From NCBI RefSeq assembly GCF_007859755.1, contig NZ_SJPF01000001.1:186001-250000 (forward strand): a stretch of 64,000 nucleotides of DNA, read 5' to 3'. The notes beneath the pieces are model-generated. The model had not been told where the DNA came from, ran no database searches, and worked only from the letters and a program-made list of their open reading frames with translations. The DNA comes from Blastopirellula retiformator (GTDB lineage Bacteria > Planctomycetota > Planctomycetia > Pirellulales > Pirellulaceae). Shown one piece after another: positions 31,376 to 41,452 of this stretch; position 1 is the first letter of the stretch, and every line of letters starts with the position of its first letter. The position numbers and the translations under genes were made by a program.

Positions 31376-31884
31376 AAGAACAAGACGAAGTCCGCCCGTC
31401 GACCGAGTTGGTCAGCTGGACCATCGCGTTTCAGATCCTGATGTGCGTCGCCGCTGGCTTCCTGCTGGGAATGGCAGTCCGATTTTACCAGTTCCAATAC
31501 GGGTGGAACGTAGACATGTTCCTCCCTTTGGCCTTGCTGCTGGTTCCGGTGAGCATTGTCTTCGTCCTCTATCGCAGCGTCTTTCGGCGGATACGAATGC
31601 CTGGCTCCCGCGGGCCGCTGGTGATCCTTCCGCTGTTCTACGGGTTGATCATGCTGCTGATGTGCCTGGGCTTGCCCTATTCGATTCCGTTCATGATTGT
31701 CGTGAGCGTGATTTTCGCGATGCTCTATCGCATCGTTGTGCTCGATCAACAGTGGCAGCAAAGTCTGGTCGAGCAAGACGTGCCGCCGCGATCAGGTTTC
31801 ACCTTAATGGGCCTGATGGTGGGGTTTGTGGGGCTATCAATCACTTTGGCGATTGCTCGGTTGATAGTTGTCGGCATGTCCTAA
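31369..31884 (+). CDS. Hypothetical membrane protein (second of a pair)
   Basis: 171 residues from an ATG at 31369 that overlaps the preceding stop by seven bases, a clear sign of translational coupling. Four or five helices are visible: WTIAFQILMCVAAGFLLGMA, MFLPLALLLVPVSIVFVLY, LVILPLFYGLIMLLMCLGL, FMIVVSVIFAMLYRIVVL and LMGLMVGFVGLSITLAIARL. The LDQQWQQSLVEQDVPPRSGF block mirrors the LDQQETPPRAQF block of its neighbour. A two-component membrane complex is plausible but is inference only. Confidence 0.72.
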   Translation: MVEEQDEVRPSTELVSWTIAFQILMCVAAGFLLGMAVRFYQFQYGWNVDMFLPLALLLVPVSIVFVLYRSVFRRIRMPGSRGPLVILPLFYGLIMLLMCLGLPYSIPFMIVVSVIFAMLYRIVVLDQQWQQSLVEQDVPPRSGFTLMGLMVGFVGLSITLAIARLIVVGMS

Positions 31885-32139
31885 GTCGGGGGCGCCAGCG
31901 TCTCAAATTGAGACCGGCCGCTGCAAATTTGACAACAAATTGTTCCTCTGCGCTGTCCGCTTTTCCGCACAACCGGCAATCTCCGCTTAGATTGCCGCAA
32001 AAAACGGCCTTCTAGCGATTCTCCTGCTCTGGCGCAGCAATTGCCTTTTCTGGGAGAAGAAACCAAAACCCGCGGGGAAACGATTTTCACCGTGCATCGC
32101 GGCAAGACGCCTTCAGCCATAAAGAAATGGGAGGCGATC

Positions 32140-32667
32140 TTGTTCGTCAAACACCTTTCCGTCGTCGTAGGCCTAACCGCGTTGGGCTTTGTCGTACCGA
32201 TCGCCAGCGATCTGCGTCAAACCTCGTGGACCGAAGCGACCGCCGACTATCAGGTTACGCCGGCCGCCGCCGCGCAAGTCGCCTTCGCCGAGACGCAGTC
32301 TCTGGTTTTGGGGTCACGCGAGTTCGCCCAAAACCTGCGTGGCGAGACGATCGACCATTGGGACGACGTCGCGGCCAGTCGCGTCGACTATCTCCACGAG
32401 AGCGAACATGGCACGCTCGGCCTGGCGATTCGCTGGAGCCTGTTGATGTCGGTCGCCTATTTGGGGCTACAAGTGCTGACCGTCACGTTTGGTCTGTTGG
32501 CCCGGACCAGTTATCTAGCCAACCTGGCGATCGTCGGCGGAGTGGCGATGTTCTTGACCGGCGCGATGCCGGCCGCGGGACTGTTGGCCCTGGCGATCGG
32601 CATGATCTTGAAGATGGGGCAGATCTTGGACTACTTCACGTCGGTGAAGCCGGCGGCAGAGTATTAG
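32140..32667 (+). CDS. Hypothetical membrane protein
   Basis: About 175 residues if it starts at the TTG at 32140, which has GGGAGG five bases upstream and opens straight into a hydrophobic segment (LSVVVGLTALGFVVPIA). The frame remains open back to 32041 without an ATG, so the start is uncertain. A periplasmic-type loop (AFAETQSLVLGSREFAQNL) separates it from three more helices (SLLMSVAYLGLQVLTVTFGL, YLANLAIVGGVAMFL, GLLALAIGMILKMG). No family was recognised. Its stop overlaps the convergent gene's stop by four bases. Confidence 0.6.
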   Translation: MFVKHLSVVVGLTALGFVVPIASDLRQTSWTEATADYQVTPAAAAQVAFAETQSLVLGSREFAQNLRGETIDHWDDVAASRVDYLHESEHGTLGLAIRWSLLMSVAYLGLQVLTVTFGLLARTSYLANLAIVGGVAMFLTGAMPAAGLLALAIGMILKMGQILDYFTSVKPAAEY

Positions 32668-33485
32668 TCGATGTCCCGAAGTCCCTTCTCCTGGTCCGCA
32701 ACTGCCGGCACGACGTAGCCTTCGTGTCCTTGTTTATCGCGGGTATTTCGCCCGATCAGAAACTTGCCCGTTGCAACGCCGACGACCCCCAGCGAACAGT
32801 CGTAGGGCCAACGCCCTAGCATGTTGAAATCGACGTCGGTCTTGATCAGTTCGGCCGGTTTTCCATAGCAGCCGAACCACCAGCAGCCGTCATGGAAGTT
32901 GGCTGTTTGAATTCCCATCAAGGAGTACTTGCTGTCGATCACGTGCCGCTTCACGAACTTCAGATCGGCGTCGTACTCGTAGACATAATTCTCTTCGACG
33001 CCTGGCGGCAGCCCGCCAATCACGTAGAAGCGGCCATCGCGAACCGACATCCCGCCAGCGCCATGCACCACCTCTTGGACCTCGACGCGATCCAGCTCTT
33101 TAAGCGTCTCCGCGTCATAGACATAGACCCACGAGTCGGCTTTGCCCGCAGGCTGGTTGAACTGCTTCAGGTTGACCGCCACATAGATCTTGCCAGCGTG
33201 AAAACAAAGATCGCCGTGATGGCTGACGACCGAGATGCTCTTGATGATCTTGCCAGCGAAGTTCGTTTTCACCAATTGGTTGGTGAAAGGCCAGTAAATA
33301 TGCCCCGCGTCATCGATGCAGATTCCTTGCGGATGGCCCGGGTAGCGGCCTTCGCAGGTGATCTTTTCGAAGGGAGGTGTGGCGAGGTTCTCGGCGAAAG
33401 CGGACGTTCCGAAAGCAGCGGCGCTCGTCAGTACGGCGGCGCTATGCAAAAAAATCCGGCGGGTGATGAATGAAGGGAGCGACAT
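32664..33485 (-). CDS. Tat-exported beta-propeller-like protein
   Basis: 273 residues. A twin-arginine leader (ITRRIFLHSAAVLTSAAAFGTSAFA) points to export of a folded protein. The mature part has repeated four-strand units of the NHL/WD type (HPQGICIDDAGHIYWPFTNQ, HHGDLCFHAGKIYVAVN, DSWVYVYDAETLKELDRV, HGAGGMSVRDGRFYVIGGLP). These indicate a small beta-propeller that binds rather than catalyses, though this is inferred from the pattern. It is followed downstream by no same-strand gene and sits next to a decayed formylglycine-enzyme gene. Confidence 0.78.
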   Translation of the reverse strand: MSLPSFITRRIFLHSAAVLTSAAAFGTSAFAENLATPPFEKITCEGRYPGHPQGICIDDAGHIYWPFTNQLVKTNFAGKIIKSISVVSHHGDLCFHAGKIYVAVNLKQFNQPAGKADSWVYVYDAETLKELDRVEVQEVVHGAGGMSVRDGRFYVIGGLPPGVEENYVYEYDADLKFVKRHVIDSKYSLMGIQTANFHDGCWWFGCYGKPAELIKTDVDFNMLGRWPYDCSLGVVGVATGKFLIGRNTRDKQGHEGYVVPAVADQEKGLRDID

Positions 33486-33536
33486 GAGCGAGGGTCTTGC
33501 TGGGGAAGATTGATCGGTGAGGAGGTGTGGGTTTTC

Positions 33537-34212
33537 TTACTTCACTTTGGTCGCCAGCACACAGCGAAAGCCAACCGCATCGTCTTGGGTCGTCACCGGA
33601 ATCGTTTGCACCGCGTCAGAGCGGCACTGGTCGGCGGTCGACTTCCAACTGCCGCCACGAACATGCGCCTGTTGACGTTGGTCAGGGTCGCGTTTGGTCC
33701 ATTCGTCGATGTAGCCATGCATGTCATACAGGCCCCACGGGTTCGGCTTTTTCGCTCCGACCGGCGGGTCATTGCCGGCGGCGTTGCCGGTGTACCAAGC
33801 GTAATCGTCCAGCTTTTTCACGTCGTCGCCGAAGTGGTATTTCGTCGTTGTGCCAGCGCGGCAGCAGTGTTCCCACTCGGCGTCGGTTGGTAGACGAATC
33901 TCCTGGTCGGCGTCGATTAGCTTGGCGTCGCGCAGCAACTGGGTGACCTTTTTGCAAAAAGTCTCGGCATCCGTCAGCGACGTCATCTCCACCGAATTGC
34001 GAGGGCCTTTCCAGCGCGACGGATTGGCGCCCATCACCGCTTCGTACAACTCTTGCGTCGTTTCGTACTTAGCAGATCGCGTACGACTGCTTGGCGCTAT
34101 CAGCGGGCGTGATCGCGACGAACTCTCCCCGAAATTGCTGCAGCAATTTCAAGGTCGACTCATCAGCCGGTGCGGCGACCAGGCTAAGCAGCAGGCAAAC
34201 GGGGGCGGACAT
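33537..34212 (-). pseudogene. Formylglycine-generating-enzyme-like (SUMF1) gene with frameshift
   Basis: An ATG at 34212 begins a signal peptide (APVCLLLSLVAAPADESTLK) and runs to FVAITPADSAKQSYAI, stopping at a TAA at 34069. One base over, the frame continues AKYETTQELYEAVMGANPSR, RLPTDAEWEHCCRAGTTTKY, NPWGLYDMHGYIDEWT, HVRGGSW and GFRCVL, the hallmarks of the FGE-sulfatase/SUMF1 fold. The normal bridge would read SYAIAKYE, so a single extra base near 34074 breaks the gene. The MGS-containing block usual between these parts is also missing. SUMF1-fold proteins activate sulfatases or bind sugars; this one is probably non-functional unless the base is a sequencing error. Confidence 0.75.
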
Positions 34213-34491
34213 GGCGGGCTCAGCGAGAAGAGGGGAACATCAGACCAGATGGTGGTTGTAACCCTAATTCCGGCCATTTGCAAAAACTCGCGGCTTTCGA
34301 AACATCTGGTGCTAGAAGAGTTCAAGCGAAATTTTCAATCTTTCGATTTTCGGATAAATGTCAAGAAACAGCCGCAAATTACCCAGCTTATTGCCTTCAG
34401 GCTGCTATCGGGGAAGCGCGCTTGCCGGCAAAATGGACGGATGCCCCTCATTCATTAGACGACCATATAGCAGCGCTTCAGGAGAGTGTCG
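34213..34491. other. Intergenic region upstream of ald
   Basis: No protein-like frame is found. The region lies between the divergent SUMF1-type gene and ald and is AT-richer than the flanks, so it should hold both promoters. No confident -35/-10 or operator could be named. Confidence 0.4.
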
Positions 34492-35604
<1,113 letters not shown>

Positions 35605-35628
35605 CACTCCTCGAGAAGTGAGTATTCG

Positions 35629-36144
35629 ATGAGCGAGAAACCCGCGGTCCAAGTCGGCATCGTGATGGGTAGCGATAGCGATTGGCCGAAAATCAATGGC
35701 GTTGCCAAAGCGCTGGAAGAATTCGGAATCGGTTACGAAGCTCACGTGATGAGCGCTCATCGTACGCCGCATATCGTCGGCGAATGGGCCACGACTGCGG
35801 CCAGCCGCGGTTTGAAGGTGGTGATCGCCGCTGCCGGCGGCGCGGCTCACCTGGCCGGCGTCGTCGCCGCTCACACCACCTTGCCGGTGATTGGCCTGCC
35901 GGTTCCGACGGCCGAATTGGGCGGGCTCGACTCGCTGCTGTCGACCGTGCAGATGCCGGGCGACGTTCCGGTCGCCAGCATGGCGGTCGGCATGGGCGGT
36001 CCGCGGAACGCCGGTCTGTTCGCGGTGCAGATCTTGTCGTTGTCTGATCCCGATCTGGCCGCCAAGTTCGCCGAATTCAAGACCAAGCTGGTCGACAAGA
36101 TCACGGCCAAGGACGCCAAGTTCCAAGAGTCGCTCGGCAAGTAA
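35629..36144 (+). CDS. purE: N5-carboxyaminoimidazole ribonucleotide mutase
   Basis: 171 residues, a class I PurE that moves the carboxylate of N5-CAIR to give CAIR in purine synthesis. The substrate loop GIVMGSDSDWP, the MSAHRTPH histidine segment, AAAGGAAHLAGVVAAHT and MGGPRNAGLFAVQIL are all present. PurE is an octameric cytoplasmic enzyme. It sits between ald and mtnA on the same strand with short gaps; purK is not in the window. Confidence 0.96.
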   Translation: MSEKPAVQVGIVMGSDSDWPKINGVAKALEEFGIGYEAHVMSAHRTPHIVGEWATTAASRGLKVVIAAAGGAAHLAGVVAAHTTLPVIGLPVPTAELGGLDSLLSTVQMPGDVPVASMAVGMGGPRNAGLFAVQILSLSDPDLAAKFAEFKTKLVDKITAKDAKFQESLGK

Positions 36145-36159
36145 CCCCGCGAGATCATC

Positions 36160-37236
36160 ATGCAGTCCGAACTGACGGCCGACATAGAACCCATTCGCTT
36201 CGTCGGCCAGACCGATGGCACGCTGGAGTTGCTCGATCAAACGCGGTTGCCGGTCGAATTGACCGTCATCCGCTGCTCCGACGTGGAGACAGTCTGGGAA
36301 GCGATCAAAAAGCTCCGCGTCCGCGGCGCCCCGGCGATCGGCATTGCCGCCGCCTACGGCGTTGTGGTCGGGCTGCAGACCGTGGGCGACGAGGACGCCG
36401 CGGCATTCTGGAAACGTCTCGACGAAGTGACCGACTACCTGGCCGGCAGTCGGCCGACGGCGGTCAACTTGTTTTGGGCGCTCGATCGGATGAAGCGGGT
36501 TGCGCATCAGTTGCGCGACGCCGGCCAGTCGATCGCCGAGATTCGCACGGCGCTGGTCGCCGAAGCGAAGACGATTCATGCCGAGGACCGCGACACCTGT
36601 CGGGCGATCGGTCGGCACGGCGCCGACGAACTGAAGGGCGCCGCCAACTTTCTGACGCATTGCAACGCCGGCGGTTTAGCGACTGCCGAGTATGGCACCG
36701 CGCTGGCCGTCTTCTTCACGCTGCAGGATGACGGCAAGGATCTGCATGTCTTCGTCGACGAAACCCGGCCGCTGCTGCAAGGCGCCCGACTTACGGCGTG
36801 GGAACTGGCGCAGCGCAAGATTCGCGCGACATTGATCTGCGATTCGATGGCGGCCCAGGTGATGCGCGAAGGTCGCGTCGATGCGATCGTGACCGGCGCT
36901 GACCGGATTGCGGCCAACGGCGACTCGGCCAACAAGATCGGCACCTACTCGTTGGCGGTCTTGGCCAAGGCGCATGGCATCCCGTTCTATATCGCCGCGC
37001 CGATCAGCACGTTTGATATGGCGATCGATTCCGGCGACGAGATCCCGATCGAAGAGCGGGCCTCCGAAGAAATCACGCACGGCTTCGGCAAGCAAACGGC
37101 CCCCGAAGGGATCGGCGTCTACAACCCGGCGTTCGACGTCACGCCGGCCGAGCTGATCCAGGGGATCATTACCGAGCGAGGCGTGATCTCGCCGGTGACG
37201 ACCGAGATGGTCGCCAAGATGTTTGCGGCCGAGTAA
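36160..37236 (+). CDS. mtnA: S-methyl-5-thioribose-1-phosphate isomerase
   Basis: 358 residues. It isomerises methylthioribose-1-phosphate to methylthioribulose-1-phosphate in methionine salvage. Family landmarks are KLRVRGAPAIGIAAAYGVVV, the catalytic-cysteine block LTHCNAGGLATAEYGTALAV, DETRPLLQGARLTAWEL, the Asp-containing VDAIVTGADRIAANGDSANKIGTY and NPAFDVTPAELI. It starts 15 bases after purE. No other mtn genes are nearby, so the rest of the salvage pathway must lie elsewhere. Confidence 0.95.
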   Translation: MQSELTADIEPIRFVGQTDGTLELLDQTRLPVELTVIRCSDVETVWEAIKKLRVRGAPAIGIAAAYGVVVGLQTVGDEDAAAFWKRLDEVTDYLAGSRPTAVNLFWALDRMKRVAHQLRDAGQSIAEIRTALVAEAKTIHAEDRDTCRAIGRHGADELKGAANFLTHCNAGGLATAEYGTALAVFFTLQDDGKDLHVFVDETRPLLQGARLTAWELAQRKIRATLICDSMAAQVMREGRVDAIVTGADRIAANGDSANKIGTYSLAVLAKAHGIPFYIAAPISTFDMAIDSGDEIPIEERASEEITHGFGKQTAPEGIGVYNPAFDVTPAELIQGIITERGVISPVTTEMVAKMFAAE

Positions 37237-37627
37237 TCTCCGCCTCATCGATACGCTGGGCGATCGGCTGCGACGTCGCATTTTGCGAAGTCGCGCGATG
37301 CGGCGTTATCCACAGCATCCAGGTCGTCGCAAAAGCCGCAACCTGGACCCAGCGCCGCCATTCTACGTCGGGCTCGATCACCGCAGTTACCAGGGAAGGG
37401 AGTAGGGGAGTTCCTTTCCAGGGTAATTGGGCGAATTGATTTGCCTAGCGCGATTCCTAACCCCAAACGGTTAGCCGCGATAGCTTCTGGCTATCGGGGC
37501 CGACAAAGTCGGCAGGAAGCATCGGTCCGCGACTGGTAGAATTCCGGCGGCATCCTAGCCGATTGATTTGGGTACGTCGCCCTTGTGCCTCTCTCCTGGG
37601 ATTGACGCTTCCTGCGGCTAACCACTC
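37237..37627. other. Gene-free stretch with one hairpin
   Basis: No frame of protein character is found. At 37474-37500 GCCgCGATAGC pairs with GCTATCGgGGC (one mismatch, five-base loop), without a T-run. It separates the convergent mtnA and M32 carboxypeptidase genes and could protect or end either transcript. Confidence 0.4.
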
Positions 37628-39145
37628 TTAGTGTTCAATCCCGTAGAGCGGGGCGTACTTGGTTCGCAGGTACTTCAGCAGCGGGCGATGGTCGAGCGAT
37701 TCGCCGCAGATGTTTTGCATCAACTGCGGAGCCGGGTAACAACTGCCAGGCTGGTGAACCTTCTCGCGGAGCCAGTCGAGCAGCGGCATGAACACGCCGT
37801 GGCGGAACATTTCGGCCAGGTCTCCCAGGTCGATCGCCGCCTGATCAAACAGCTGCGCCGAGTACATGTTCCCCAGCGAGTAGGTCGGGAAGTAGCCGAT
37901 CAAGCCGGCGCTCCAGTGAACGTCTTGCAGACATCCATCGGCATCGTCATCCGAAGAGAGTCCCAGCAGCTGTTGGTACTTTTCGTTCCAGGCGCCCGGC
38001 AAGTCGGCGACCGGCAAGTCGCCAGAGAGCAGCGCCTGTTCTAGCTCAAAGCGAATGATGATATGCAGATTGTAGGTCGCTTCATCCGCTTCGACGCGAA
38101 TCAGCGACGGGCGGACGTCGTTGACCGCAAAGTGGAAGTCGCCCATCGGCGTATCGCCGAGCGACGGGAACAGTTTCTTCAGTTCCGGATAGTAATGCCG
38201 CCAGAACGGATAGCTGCGGCCGACCATATTCTCCCACATCCGCGACTGCGATTCGTGCAGCCCAAGCGAAACGGCTAACCCGGGAGGCAAACCGAATTGA
38301 TCGGAGCGAAGTCCTTGATCGTAGAGACCATGTCCGACTTCATGTAGCGTGCTGTAAAACGCGGAGGGAAAGAAGTTTTGATCGTAGCGAGTCGTGATGC
38401 GGCAGTCGTGCGGACCAACGCCGCAGCAGAACGGATGATGCGTCACGTCAAGCCGGCCCGCCTCAAAGTCGAAGCCGATCTCTTTGGCGACGCGCTTGCC
38501 GAACTCTTCCTGCAGCGCGATCGGATAGTCGCGCTTCAGGATGTCCATCTTGGGATGGCGACCGCTTTGGGCGATCTCGGCGACCAGCGGCGCCAGGTCG
38601 TCTTTCAATGCGGTCAGGGCGGCGGCGACTTCCGACGTCTTCGCTTCCGGCTCATAGTAGTCAAGCAGCGCGTCGTAGCGCGACTCGGCGTAGCCGATCG
38701 CATCGGCCGTTTCCCGCATCAGCTTCAACATGTTGTCCAGCTGCGGGCGAAAGAGCGGAAAGTTGTTGCCGCTGCGAGCCTGGACCCAGACCTGTTGGGC
38801 GAGCACCTTCGCTTTGCTCAGCTCGACGACCAGCGCTTGCGGCAGTTTCGAGTCGCGCTCGTACTCCCGCGAGAGAACGCGGATTGTTGTGCCCATATCG
38901 CTGTGCGGATCTTCGGCCAAGGGACTGTCGCGCAGCGACGCTAACAACTCGCCGACCTTGGCGGACGTGCGGCGCTCGTGAATCAGTCCGGCAAGTAAAG
39001 AAACTTGCTCGGCGCGATGCGTGCCCGCCTTGGCAGGCATGATGGTCCGCTCGTCCCATTCCAGCAGCTGCTGAATGCCGTCAAGCTTCGCCGCTTCGCT
39101 GATCTCCTGGCAAAGCGCGTCGTACTGTTGTTGGTGGTCAGCCAT
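37628..39145 (-). CDS. M32 family (Taq-type) carboxypeptidase
   Basis: 505 residues, full length. It is a zinc carboxypeptidase removing C-terminal residues, usually cytoplasmic. The zinc motif HEXXH is HEVGH near residue 267, in the context STLHEVGHGLYDQGL. Other M32 signatures are the N-terminal LLEWDERTIMPAKAGTHRAEQ, HPFCCGVGPHDCRITTRY (the H-P-F and D-x-R-x-T blocks) and GLHESQSRMWENMVGRS with the third ligand Glu. GYFPTYSLGNMYSAQLF near the end is also conserved. The NADPH:FMN reductase gene lies 60 bases upstream on the same strand. Confidence 0.95.
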   Translation of the reverse strand: MADHQQQYDALCQEISEAAKLDGIQQLLEWDERTIMPAKAGTHRAEQVSLLAGLIHERRTSAKVGELLASLRDSPLAEDPHSDMGTTIRVLSREYERDSKLPQALVVELSKAKVLAQQVWVQARSGNNFPLFRPQLDNMLKLMRETADAIGYAESRYDALLDYYEPEAKTSEVAAALTALKDDLAPLVAEIAQSGRHPKMDILKRDYPIALQEEFGKRVAKEIGFDFEAGRLDVTHHPFCCGVGPHDCRITTRYDQNFFPSAFYSTLHEVGHGLYDQGLRSDQFGLPPGLAVSLGLHESQSRMWENMVGRSYPFWRHYYPELKKLFPSLGDTPMGDFHFAVNDVRPSLIRVEADEATYNLHIIIRFELEQALLSGDLPVADLPGAWNEKYQQLLGLSSDDDADGCLQDVHWSAGLIGYFPTYSLGNMYSAQLFDQAAIDLGDLAEMFRHGVFMPLLDWLREKVHQPGSCYPAPQLMQNICGESLDHRPLLKYLRTKYAPLYGIEH

Positions 39146-39205
39146 GGTCGTGCAATTTTCTGGTGAGAGAGGGTGTTGGTTGAGCGAGTTGGCCAGCGGC
39201 GGCGG

Positions 39206-39781
39206 CTAACTCTGCAGCTTGGACGCCAGATGCACCAGCGTCTCGCCAAGGGAGTGAATCGCCGCGTGCCGCTCCAGGTCTTTCAGCGAACCGTCGGCCG
39301 AGAAGGCGTTGGCGGCGTCCGGAACGGCGATCTGTTCGGGCAAGACGACGACGCCGATGTTGCTCAGGATCGAGCGAACATGCACCAGGCCGCGAAGTCC
39401 TCCCAGCGCGCCCGGCGAGGCGCTCATGATCGCCGCGACCTTTCCCCGATAGGCGGCCAACCGCGGCTCGCCGGGGTCGGGACGCGAAACCCAGTCGATC
39501 GTGTTCTTCAGCAGCGGCGTGATCGAGCTGTTGTACTCCGGGCAAGAGAGGAGCAGTGCGTCATGTTCCAGGAACAGCTGCTTCAGCTTCTTGACGTTTT
39601 CAGGCCGGCCGTCCGCCTCCAGATCTTCGTTGAAGATCGGCAGCGGATAGTCAGCCAGGTCGATCAGCGTCACATCGCCCCCAGCCGCGGTAGCGCCTGC
39701 GGCGGCGATCGAGATCACTTGCTTGTTATGGGAATCGCGTCGCGCACTTCCGGCAAACGCCAGAACTTTCACTTTCGTCAT
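39206..39781 (-). CDS. NADPH-dependent FMN reductase family protein
   Basis: 191 residues of flavodoxin-like fold. The FMN phosphate loop is FAGSARRDSHNKQV near residue 9, and the second flavin loop is SCPEYNSSITPLLKNTIDW, typical of the SsuE/YieF/ArsH-like quinone and FMN reductases. SASPGALGGLRGL near residue 115 is also conserved. It reduces flavins or quinones with NAD(P)H; the natural acceptor is unknown. It may be co-transcribed with the carboxypeptidase gene downstream. Confidence 0.92.
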   Translation of the reverse strand: MTKVKVLAFAGSARRDSHNKQVISIAAAGATAAGGDVTLIDLADYPLPIFNEDLEADGRPENVKKLKQLFLEHDALLLSCPEYNSSITPLLKNTIDWVSRPDPGEPRLAAYRGKVAAIMSASPGALGGLRGLVHVRSILSNIGVVVLPEQIAVPDAANAFSADGSLKDLERHAAIHSLGETLVHLASKLQS

Positions 39782-40195
39782 GCGGGTCGCCTCGCTGAGA
39801 GCGGTCGTCGTTTGCTTCCGAATCTATCCGGTAGAAATTGTAACCCGATCGCCGGGAGGTGGCGATTGGGGCCCTCCTTGCCAGGGAAAACCTGATGTTA
39901 CTAAATAAGAATTAATTTGATCTGAAACGCGGCAAACCGCAGACAGGACTCGTTTTAACGGCAAACTTTAGCGGAGGCTTTCAACTTGCGCGAAGCTCGC
40001 CTTCCGGTCAGTACGGTGCGGTAAGGAGTAACGTTCGCGAGGCATTTTGCGAAGTGATTTTGGGTCCCATGTCGATGTTGGAATTGGAATTTCAAATTCA
40101 ATTTCTGTGGGTTGTCGGTCACCAAGCAATCGCCCCTGCCGATAACAGGCAACCCGACGTTCGCCATATGCTTTAAGTGGATTGGGAGCTGTACT
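39782..40195. other. Upstream region of the Cys-rich outer-membrane gene
   Basis: About 400 bases without a gene. The stretch around 39895-39930 is AT-rich (TTACTAAATAAGAATTAATTTG) and is the best candidate for a promoter of the gene at 40196, giving it a long 5' leader. No riboswitch fold was recognised. Confidence 0.35.
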
Positions 40196-41305
40196 ATGAG
40201 ACTCTTGCTTTGCACCGCCGGGTTACTGGGGGCCGCCATGCTTATGGCGGGCAGCGCAGGCGCAGCGGAGTATGTTTTGATCGGCGATCAGTCGCCGACG
40301 GTCGACGCCTCGTTGGTCTCGTATCAATACGCATCGCTAGGCGGCTGCGGCGACAGCGCCGACCTGGTCGGCTGCGAATGCGGCAGTGCGATTGGCGACT
40401 GCTGCGGTGACCTGGGCGATTGCGGTCAGTCGTGCGGCATGTCTGGCGGTTGCGGCAGCTGCTGCGGCTGCAACTCATGCTGCGGCCACGATTGCTGGTT
40501 GACCAAGTTCCTGGTTCCCAGCGATCATTGCTACGACGACTTCATCAGCCCGATCACCAATCCGGTTTACTTTGAAGATCCGCGAACGCTGACCGAAGTT
40601 CGCTTCATCTACCTGCATCATCAGATTCCGTCCGCCGCTTTCGGTGGTCACGTCAATCTGATCGCCGTGCAGCTGCGTGCGGCGCTGACCGAGAACCTGT
40701 CGATCATCGCGACCAAAGATGGTTTCGCCACGTCGACCAGCCCGCTGATCGACGATGGTTGGGCCGACGTCGCCGCTGGTTTGAAGTACAACCTCTACAA
40801 AGATCCGTTCAACCAACGCATCCTCAGCGCCGGCTTGACCTACGAAATGCCGGTCGGCAGCACCCGCACGCTGCAAGGAAGCGGAGACGGCGTCTTCGAC
40901 ATCTTCCTGACCGGCGGTACGCAGTTCGGCTGCAACAACCACTTCCTGTCGACCAGCGGCTTTTTGCTGCCGGCTGATAAGTCGGCGGAAAGCTCGATCT
41001 GGTTCTGGTCGAACCATGTTGATCATCGCATCGCCGGCACCAAATGGTATGTCTTGGGCGAGATGAACTGGTACCACTACATGAGTTCGGGCAAAGCGTT
41101 CACCGGCGCTCCGATCGAAGGTGGCGACCTGTTCAACCTTGGTACGGTCGGCGTCGCCGGCAACGACATCGTGACCGGCGCCCTGGGCGTAAAGTACAAG
41201 CCGTCGTCCCACATGGAACTCGGTTTCGCTTGGGAAACGCCGCTGACCGAACGTCGCGACGTGCTGCAAAACCGCATCACGGTCGACTGCATCTTCCGCT
41301 ACTAA
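40196..41305 (+). CDS. Outer-membrane-type beta-barrel protein with Cys-rich N-terminal region
   Basis: 369 residues from the ATG at 40196, giving a good signal peptide (LLLCTAGLLGAAMLMAGSAGA). After it comes a Gly/Cys-rich stretch with 14 cysteines between about residues 45 and 105 (GDCCGDLGDCGQSCGMSGGC and onward), unusual for an exported protein. The rest alternates amphipathic strands (TLTEVRFIYLHHQIP, NLIAVQLRAALTENLSIIAT, RILSAGLTYEMPVGSTRTL, HMELGFAWETPLTE) and ends in an aromatic residue (CIFRY), as barrel proteins do. The Cys cluster may form disulfide cross-links in the envelope or bind metal. A strong terminator follows. Confidence 0.82.
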   Translation: MRLLLCTAGLLGAAMLMAGSAGAAEYVLIGDQSPTVDASLVSYQYASLGGCGDSADLVGCECGSAIGDCCGDLGDCGQSCGMSGGCGSCCGCNSCCGHDCWLTKFLVPSDHCYDDFISPITNPVYFEDPRTLTEVRFIYLHHQIPSAAFGGHVNLIAVQLRAALTENLSIIATKDGFATSTSPLIDDGWADVAAGLKYNLYKDPFNQRILSAGLTYEMPVGSTRTLQGSGDGVFDIFLTGGTQFGCNNHFLSTSGFLLPADKSAESSIWFWSNHVDHRIAGTKWYVLGEMNWYHYMSSGKAFTGAPIEGGDLFNLGTVGVAGNDIVTGALGVKYKPSSHMELGFAWETPLTERRDVLQNRITVDCIFRY

Positions 41306-41346
41306 TCGGGCGCCAACTCCGCACGTACCCGATAACCAGGTTAAGG

Positions 41347-41379
41347 CTGGGCGCCTCGAAAGAGGTCGCCCAGTTTTTT
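41347..41379 (+). terminator. Intrinsic terminator after the Cys-rich barrel gene
   Basis: CTGGGCG-CCTC-GAAA-GAGG-t-CGCCCAG forms an 11-bp stem closed by a GAAA loop and is followed by six T. It lies 42 bases beyond the stop codon at 41305. Confidence 0.9.
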
Positions 41380-41452
41380 ATGCGCCGAGCGATCGTATTC
41401 CGCAGCGCCAGCGACGGAAGTGCGGCCGAGATGCAAATGACGAAACGCCACC

